10,956 bases of DNA from Methylovirgula sp. Lineage in GTDB: Bacteria; Pseudomonadota; Alphaproteobacteria; Rhizobiales; Beijerinckiaceae. This document shows, one piece after another, positions 6,941 through 10,956 of the stretch (position 1 is the first letter of the stretch; the number at the start of each line of letters is the position of its first letter). The notes beneath the pieces are model-generated. The model was not told where the DNA came from. It worked only from the letters and a program-made list of their open reading frames with translations, and did no database searches. A program made the position numbers and the translations under genes. The stretch is from contig JASHSW010000051.1 in assembly GCA_030038595.1 (NCBI GenBank), positions 1 to 10,956 of the forward strand, read 5' to 3'.

Positions 6941-7099
6941 ATGGCCAACAATGGCGATATGGAACAAATGCCGTATCCCGCCGCAAAGGCGCGCCAAGGC
7001 GAGATCATCCTGCGCACGAGAACGCGCCGCATCATCTTCCTTTCGGGCCTTTTCAGCATTGTAGTCGTCGCAGTCGCCTGGATGATCTTAACGCATTAA
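6941..7099 (+). CDS. Small single-span inner-membrane protein, 52 residues
   Basis: This short gene encodes a hydrophilic, basic N-terminus (PYPAAKARQGEIILRTRTRR, residues 11-30) followed by one membrane segment at about residues 31-50 and almost no tail. The arginine cluster before the helix predicts N-terminus in the cytoplasm by the positive-inside rule. The ATG at 6941 has GGAG eight bases upstream (6929-6932). A later ATG at 6959 lacks one. The AxKARQGEIILRT-arginine-IF pattern resembles short proteins I recall from Rhizobiales genomes, usually labelled hypothetical; I could not verify this. Function is unknown. A GGAAC-type promoter upstream suggests stress induction. It opposes the cyd operon end to end, with 62 bases between. 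Confidence 0.7.
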   Translation: MANNGDMEQMPYPAAKARQGEIILRTRTRRIIFLSGLFSIVVVAVAWMILTH

Positions 7100-7161
7100 C
7101 GGCAGCTCGCCCTAAAGGTTCGTGGCGCCGTCCTGAGAACGTTCCGCGCCGCCAAAATGAT

Positions 7162-7302
7162 TCAGGCCGCCGTCAATCCGGCGAGCGACATCAAGGCGTG
7201 AAGGATCAACGCCACGACGCCGAGCGCTGCGACGCTCGCCGCCCAGAGGAGCACGAGCCAGCCGATACGCCGCGCCCAGAGTTTGCCGGATTGCGCCGCC
7301 AT
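7162..7302 (-). CDS. DUF2474-like small membrane protein, third gene of the cyd (cio) operon
   Basis: This 46-residue protein has a short basic N-terminus (KLWARRIGW) and one transmembrane helix at about residues 14-40 (WLVLLWAASVAALGVVALI). This matches the DUF2474 type of small protein found after cioAB genes. Such single-span peptides are thought to act as accessory subunits of bd oxidases, like CydX in E. coli, although CydX itself is unrelated in sequence. The ATG overlaps the cydB stop by one base (TGATG), so translation is probably coupled to cydB. It is too short and embedded in another open frame to be found by length alone. Homology is from recognition of pattern and position, not from a search. 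Confidence 0.82.
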   Translation of the reverse strand: MAAQSGKLWARRIGWLVLLWAASVAALGVVALILHALMSLAGLTAA

Positions 7303-8309
7303 CAATGATAGCCTTCGCCGGGCCTCACCTTGCCGCGGAAAACATAATAGGACCACGCCGTATAGGTGAGGATGATCGGGATGATGAACAGAGCGCCGAC
7401 GAGTGCGAATCCCATGCTTTGCGGCGGCGCCGCCGCATCCCATAGCGAGACGCCGGGCGGAATGACGTTCGGCCAAAGGCTGATTCCGAGTCCGCTGTAG
7501 CCCAGAAACAGCAGGAACAACGCGAGCCCAAATGGAACGACATTTGGGTCGCGCCGCAACGCCCGGAGAATGCCCCAGGTCGTCGCCAGCGTCAGCACCG
7601 GAACGGGCGAGAAGAAGATAATGTTCGGCAAGCTGAACCAACGCGCCGCGACCTGCGGATGGGCGAGCGGCGTCCACACGCTGACGATGCCGATCACAAC
7701 GAGAAGAACGATCGTGACCGGCTGGGCGAGCCCGATCATGCGCCGCTGCAGCGCGCCTTCCGTTTTCATGATGAGCCAAGTGGAACCGAGCAGCGCATAG
7801 GCGAAGAGCAGGCCGAAGCCGGTGAACAGGCTGAACGGCGTCAGCCAAACGAGCGCCCCGCCCTGGTAGGATGGCCCGGTTACATGAAAGCCGTTGATGT
7901 AAGTGCCGAGCGCGACGCCTTGCGCGAAACTTGCCGCGTAGGATCCCGCGGCGAACGATATGTCCCAGATCCATCGGTGTGCCGCATCCGCCTTGAAGCG
8001 GAATTCGAAGGAAACACCGCGGCAGATCAACCCGGCCAACATCACGATGATCGGCAGGTAGAGCGCGCTGAGGAGTACCGAATAGGCGAGCGGAAAGGCT
8101 GCCATCAGAGCCGTGCCGCCGAGCACGAGCCACGTTTCGTTGCCGTCCCATACGGGGGCGACCGTGTTGACCATGGTGTCGCGCTCGGTTCGATCGCGGA
8201 TGAAAGGAAAGAGCAAGCCGATTCCGAGATCGAAGCCGTCCATGACCACATACATCATCAGCCCAAAGCCGATGATGATGGCCCAGAGGATCGGCAGATC
8301 GATGCCCAT
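7302..8309 (-). CDS. cydB: Cytochrome bd-type quinol oxidase subunit II (CydB/CioB)
   Basis: CydB is the second large membrane subunit of the bd oxidase. It carries no haem contact of its own in most models but is required for assembly and the oxygen/proton channels. The 335-residue sequence has about eight hydrophobic segments. The conserved N-terminal block DGFDLGIG is at residues 24-31 and VWDGNETW at 53-60, with the acidic residue proposed for proton delivery in this second block (Asp55). RGVSFEFR follows in the next loop. The length (335) fits the CioB group. The start ATG overlaps the cydA stop by one base (TAATG), with GGAGAAG just upstream acting as ribosome-binding site inside cydA. 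Its own stop overlaps the DUF2474 start. Confidence 0.97.
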   Translation of the reverse strand: MGIDLPILWAIIIGFGLMMYVVMDGFDLGIGLLFPFIRDRTERDTMVNTVAPVWDGNETWLVLGGTALMAAFPLAYSVLLSALYLPIIVMLAGLICRGVSFEFRFKADAAHRWIWDISFAAGSYAASFAQGVALGTYINGFHVTGPSYQGGALVWLTPFSLFTGFGLLFAYALLGSTWLIMKTEGALQRRMIGLAQPVTIVLLVVIGIVSVWTPLAHPQVAARWFSLPNIIFFSPVPVLTLATTWGILRALRRDPNVVPFGLALFLLFLGYSGLGISLWPNVIPPGVSLWDAAAPPQSMGFALVGALFIIPIILTYTAWSYYVFRGKVRPGEGYH

Positions 8310-9730
8310 TATTCTTCTCCCCGCCGCGGCGTCACGGGATCGACGATATCCGGCGCGCCCGACAGCGGCCGGGCGGGACGTTGGAAGATCTCGGGTTCCG
8401 CTTCCAGTCCTTGCGCGCCGGGCCCTTTGGCGACCAGCTTGAGCATATAGCTGAGGCCGGTGCCGAACAGCGCGAAATACAAAAGAACGAAGAGAATGAG
8501 CGTGACCGTCAGCTCGATTGCCGAGTGATTGGAAACTGCATCCGCAGTCCGCATCACGTTATAGACCACCCAGGGCTGGCGTCCCATTTCGGTGGTGATC
8601 CAGCCGGCGAGAATCGCGACAATGCCGGCAGGACCCATCAGGACGGCAGAGCGCAGAAAAAGCCGCGCGCCATACATCCGCCCTTGCGCGCGCAGCCAGA
8701 GACTCCACAGGCCGAAAAACAACATCAGGAATCCAAGTCCGACCATGATCCGGAAGCTCCAGAAAACGACAGTCGAATCCGGCCGATCGATGGGCGGAAA
8801 GTCGTCCAGCCCCGCGAAGGTGCCGTTCCAGGAATGCGTCAGGATCAAGCTGCCGAGGTGCGGAATATCGACCTCATCCAAGGTCTTCGCATCCTTCATG
8901 TCCGGCCAGCCGAAGAGGATCAGCGGCACGCTTTGACCAGGCGTGTTTTCCCAGTGGCCCTCGATCGCGGCGATCTTCGCCGGCTGATATTTGAGCGTGT
9001 TGAGACCGTGCTGGTCGCCGACTGCGATTTGGATCGGCGCGACGATGAGCACCATCCACATCGCCATCGAGAACATCGTGCGCACGGCCGGCGTGTCACG
9101 GCCCTTGAGGAGATGCCAGGCCCCCGAAGCGCCGACGAACAGAGCCGTCGCGAGATAGGCGGCGATCGTCATATGCGCGAGACGGAAAGGGAAGGACGGG
9201 TTGAAGATCACCTTCAACCAATCGACGGGGACGATGCGGGCGCCGATGATCGCGTAGCCTTGCGGCGTCTGCATCCAGCTGTTGGCCGCGAGAATCCACG
9301 TCGCCGAAATCAGCGTGCCCGCCGCGACCATGAGGGTCGCGAAAAAATGCAAGCCGGGTCCGACCTTGTTCCAGCCGAACAGCATGACGCCAAGAAAGCC
9401 CGCTTCGAGGAAGAAAGCGGTGAGCACTTCGTAAGTCAGGAGCGGCCCGGTGACGCCGCCGGCATAGGTCGAAAAATAGCTCCAGTTGGTGCCGAACTGA
9501 TAGGACATCACCACGCCGGAGACGACGCCCATGGCAAAATTGACGGCGAAAATCTGCACCCAAAAATGATGCAGATCGCGGTAGACCTCCTCCTTCGTCC
9601 ACAGCCATAGCGCCTCGAGCACGGCGAGATAGCTGGCGAGCCCAATGGTGATCGCCGGAAATATGATGTGGAAGGAGACGGTAAAGCCGAACTGGATCCG
9701 CGCCAGCTGCAGTGCGGTCAGACCGAACAT
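8309..9730 (-). CDS. cydA: Cytochrome bd-type quinol oxidase subunit I, short Q-loop (CioA) type
   Basis: CydA oxidises ubiquinol and reduces oxygen to water at the inner membrane. Residues can be placed against E. coli CydA: His21 (haem b595/d ligand region, SFHIIFP), Glu101 and Glu109 (TYEVLTAFFLEAGF), His186 and Met329 (FRIMV) as haem b558 ligands, and Lys252 and Glu257 in the quinol-binding loop. GRQPW is at 383-387. At 473 residues it is shorter than E. coli CydA (522), and GRQPWVVYNVMRTADAVS fits the short Q-loop, cyanide-insensitive (CioA) class. I chose the ATG at 9730 (MFGLTALQLARIQFGFT, the family N-terminus) over a TTG at 9757; a G-rich stretch about ten bases upstream may serve as ribosome-binding site. 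First gene of the operon. A cioA symbol would be equally apt. Confidence 0.97.
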   Translation of the reverse strand: MFGLTALQLARIQFGFTVSFHIIFPAITIGLASYLAVLEALWLWTKEEVYRDLHHFWVQIFAVNFAMGVVSGVVMSYQFGTNWSYFSTYAGGVTGPLLTYEVLTAFFLEAGFLGVMLFGWNKVGPGLHFFATLMVAAGTLISATWILAANSWMQTPQGYAIIGARIVPVDWLKVIFNPSFPFRLAHMTIAAYLATALFVGASGAWHLLKGRDTPAVRTMFSMAMWMVLIVAPIQIAVGDQHGLNTLKYQPAKIAAIEGHWENTPGQSVPLILFGWPDMKDAKTLDEVDIPHLGSLILTHSWNGTFAGLDDFPPIDRPDSTVVFWSFRIMVGLGFLMLFFGLWSLWLRAQGRMYGARLFLRSAVLMGPAGIVAILAGWITTEMGRQPWVVYNVMRTADAVSNHSAIELTVTLILFVLLYFALFGTGLSYMLKLVAKGPGAQGLEAEPEIFQRPARPLSGAPDIVDPVTPRRGEE

Positions 9731-9791
9731 GATGCTGGCCCCCCATCGGGCTCGCAAGGGAACGTCGGCCTAAGCGCAGGCGTCTCATGAC

Positions 9792-9815
9792 GGCGGCAGG
9801 GCTTGATTCGCCGCC
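9792..9815 (-). promoter_or_regulatory. GC-rich hairpin in the cydA leader region
   Basis: GGCGGC and GCCGCC (9792-9797 and 9810-9815) pair perfectly around a 12-base loop, about 60 bases upstream of the cydA start. I found no convincing sigma70 promoter or FNR-type TTGAT-N4-ATCAA box for cydA in 9731-9977, so how the operon is switched on is not visible. Confidence 0.25.
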
Positions 9816-9912
9816 GCCTTTCGACCTGCGGCCACGGTCAACCCCACTCTACCATACGATTGCGAACGCCAAATACCTTGAGCGCGTCGTTAACCGTTCG
9901 GCCGATCCGCTG

Positions 9913-9948
9913 TTGACACGCATAAGTTGTATTGCGCATGGTATGCGC
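9913..9948 (+). promoter_or_regulatory. Promoter and overlapping palindrome for the small secreted protein
   Basis: A perfect -35 hexamer TTGACA lies at 9913-9918. The -10 is weak: TGGTAT at 9939-9944 with a long 20-base spacer, or CATGGT with 18. The -10 area sits within a perfect 6-base inverted repeat GCGCAT-GGT-ATGCGC (9934-9948), the position expected for a repressor operator. The ATG at 9978 follows about 30 bases later. Only the sequence elements are seen; activity is inferred. Confidence 0.4.
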
Positions 9949-9963
9949 GCGGCGGCGAACCTC

Positions 9964-9970
9964 GAGGAGG
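9964..9970 (+). promoter_or_regulatory. Strong ribosome-binding site of the small secreted protein
   Basis: GAGGAGG seven bases before the ATG at 9978 is close to the ideal Shine-Dalgarno sequence. It fixes the start at the signal peptide rather than at the upstream in-frame ATG at 9927. Confidence 0.85.
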
Positions 9971-9977
9971 CCATAGG

Positions 9978-10256
9978 ATGAGACGTATTCTTCTTTGTCT
10001 GGCGTTGTCGGGCGGATTAGCAGGCTCTTGCTTCGCCCAAACGAGCGGAACGAGCGACCGCCAAGGCGGCCTCGGCATGAAAGCTACACATCCGCATCAC
10101 CCGCATGGCCCGTCGGTGACCGACTCGGGCCGCGTGCGGCCGTGCGGGCAAAGCGCCAGTGGAACGAGCGACCGCCAAGGCGGGCGAGGCACGGCTTCGA
10201 CCGCCTCGGGCGGAGCGAGCAGCAATCCCGGCGGCGGCGTAGCCAGCGGCTGCTGA
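9978..10256 (+). CDS. Small secreted Gly/Ser-rich protein with internal repeat, unknown function
   Basis: I do not recognise a family. The 92-residue product starts with a clear Sec signal peptide (MRRILLCLALSGGLAGSCFA, residues 1-20, cleavage probably before Gln21), giving a mature chain of about 72 residues, low in hydrophobics and rich in Gly, Ser and Thr. SGTSDRQGG occurs twice, at 23-31 and 61-69, 38 residues apart. Between the copies is a histidine cluster HPHHPH (38-43) that could bind metal. Two cysteines remain after the signal peptide (56 and the C-terminal residue 92) and could form a disulphide. Cys18 is in an AGSC context, a poor lipobox, so a lipoprotein is possible but less likely. 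Strong ribosome-binding site and signal peptide support a real gene. It is divergent from the cyd operon. Confidence 0.72.
   Translation: MRRILLCLALSGGLAGSCFAQTSGTSDRQGGLGMKATHPHHPHGPSVTDSGRVRPCGQSASGTSDRQGGRGTASTASGGASSNPGGGVASGC
10047..10183 (+). repeat. Two exact 23-base direct repeats within the secreted protein gene
   Basis: Identical 23-base copies lie at 10047-10069 and 10161-10183, starting GGAACGAGCG and ending CCGCCAAGGCGG. They are 114 bases apart, a multiple of three, so both encode GTSDRQGG in the same frame. The last 12 bases form an inverted repeat CCGCC-AA-GGCGG. Identity at the DNA level, including third codon positions, suggests a recent duplication or selection on the DNA. 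Confidence 0.85.
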
Positions 10257-10359
10257 CGTTCGGCATCGGGCCGCGTTTCCTCTCCGGATTTGCCGTGCAA
10301 TTCGGCGGCAGACGTTCGTTCTGCTTCCCAATGAGAAATTGCGGCGGCTGTCGTGGGCG

Positions 10360-10956
10360 CTACGTTTCTTCCTCTTGCGCGGGAGGAGGACCGACCGGGC
10401 TAACGCGCAGCGAACTGATGCGATTGCGCGTCTTGCGCAATACTTCGAAGCGGAAGTTGTGGAAGGTAAAGATCTGCCCTGTTTCCGGGATCGCGCGGGC
10501 CTCGTGAATGACCAGCCCCGCGATGGTCGTCGCTTCGTCGTCCGGTAGATGCCAGTTCATCAGGCGGTTGAGGTCGCGGATCGGCAGCGAACCGTCGACG
10601 GTGACCGAGCCGTCGGAATTCTGCCGCAAGCCAAGCACGACTTGATCGTGCTCGTCGGAGATCTCGCCGACGATCTCCTCCAAAATATCCTCGAGCGTGA
10701 CGAGCCCCATCACCACACCGTACTCGTCAACGACTAGGGCGAAATGGGTCTTGCGCTTGAGGAAGGCCTGCAGCTGCTCTTCGAGCCCCGTCGTGTTGGG
10801 CACATACCAGGCTTCGAGCGCCACGGCGTCGACGTTCAGATGCGCTATGTCGCCGCCCGACTGGTCGATCGCCCGCAGCAGATCCTTCGCATGCACGACG
10901 CCGATGATATTGTCCGGCTCGCCGCGCCAAATCGGCACGCGCGTGTAGGGAGAAGC
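10360..10956 (-). CDS. Hemolysin/CorC family protein with CBS pair and CorC_HlyC domain, C-terminal part
   Basis: The last 198 codons of a gene entering from the right edge are present; the stop is TAG at 10360-10362. The first residues (YTRVPIWRGEPDNIIGVVHAKDLL) are the end of a first CBS motif. THFALVVDEYGVVMGLVTLEDILEEIVGEI is the second CBS motif, with the acidic Glu-rich end typical of this family. It is followed by the CorC_HlyC transporter-associated domain (DGSLPIRDLNRLMNWHLP through FRFEVLRKTRNRI). CBS pairs bind adenine nucleotides. Full-length members usually carry an N-terminal DUF21/CNNM membrane domain linked to magnesium or cobalt transport, but a short CorC-like form without it is possible since that part lies outside. 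The downstream neighbour converges, with 103 bases between and only a weak stem (10308-10324). Confidence 0.93.
   Translation of the reverse strand, partial: ASPYTRVPIWRGEPDNIIGVVHAKDLLRAIDQSGGDIAHLNVDAVALEAWYVPNTTGLEEQLQAFLKRKTHFALVVDEYGVVMGLVTLEDILEEIVGEISDEHDQVVLGLRQNSDGSVTVDGSLPIRDLNRLMNWHLPDDEATTIAGLVIHEARAIPETGQIFTFHNFRFEVLRKTRNRISSLRVSPVGPPPAQEEET

Noticed and set aside
6844-7059. N-terminal extension of the PEBP gene that could be read as a membrane or signal segment
   Set aside because: The ATG at 6843 has a perfect GGAGG and begins exactly where family members begin; the extension overlaps a small gene on the other strand.
7081-7099. TTAA-N4-TTAA resembling a CtrA site
   Set aside because: CtrA boxes need a seven-base spacing, and this one lies inside the 3' end of the small membrane protein gene, including its stop codon.
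7124-7150. GGCGC/GCGCC inverted repeat between the small membrane protein gene and the cyd operon end
   Set aside because: Five-base arms with a 17-base loop and no T tract are too weak to call a terminator.
10308-10324. GCAGA/TCTGC stem between the secreted protein gene and the CorC-like gene
   Set aside because: Five pairs with a 7-base loop and only two T after it; not convincing as a terminator.
1-10956. Search for CRISPR arrays, tRNA or rRNA genes, insertion sequences, phage or defence genes
   Set aside because: No regularly spaced repeats, tRNA-like cloverleafs, transposase motifs or recognised defence domains were seen; the gene content is core chromosomal.

Overview
The window is GC-rich, tightly packed bacterial chromosome. 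Protein sequence style (SecA with a C-terminal [13 protein letters not shown] zinc tail, a parvulin divergent from secA, a CioAB-type bd oxidase with a DUF2474 partner, and a candidate GGAAC-type stress promoter) points to an alphaproteobacterium, most likely Hyphomicrobiales (Rhizobiales). This is judged from sequence style only; no database was searched.

Layout. The left part (1-4931) reads leftward: secA, then a transglutaminase-like protein, then the N-terminal two thirds or less of priA, cut by the window edge. A 407-base divergent region (4932-5338) separates secA from a rightward secreted parvulin prolyl isomerase (5339-6223). This region carries a good sigma70-like promoter for secA, several hairpins and an 8-base C/G tract. 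The isomerase converges on a leftward YbhB/YbcL-type phosphatidylethanolamine-binding protein (6385-6843), with a strong nested stem-loop between them. That gene is divergent from a 52-residue single-span membrane protein (6941-7099), whose upstream region matches the alphaproteobacterial general-stress (EcfG) promoter pattern. Next is a leftward operon, cydA-cydB-DUF2474 (9730 to 7162), with successive genes overlapping by one base. Divergent from it is a 92-residue secreted protein with an internal exact repeat (9978-10256). The right edge holds the C-terminal part of a leftward CBS/CorC-HlyC protein.

How the genes fit together. SecA drives Sec export and the adjacent parvulin would fold exported proteins in the periplasm. 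The cyd operon encodes a quinol oxidase of the cyanide-insensitive type, a respiratory branch. PriA serves replication restart. The remaining genes are small or of unclear role.

Most of the window is ordinary housekeeping DNA. I found no undescribed multi-gene system. The least explained parts are the secA/ppiC intergenic region, the two small proteins (6941-7099 and 9978-10256) with their upstream dyads, and the transglutaminase-like protein that lacks the expected catalytic histidine.
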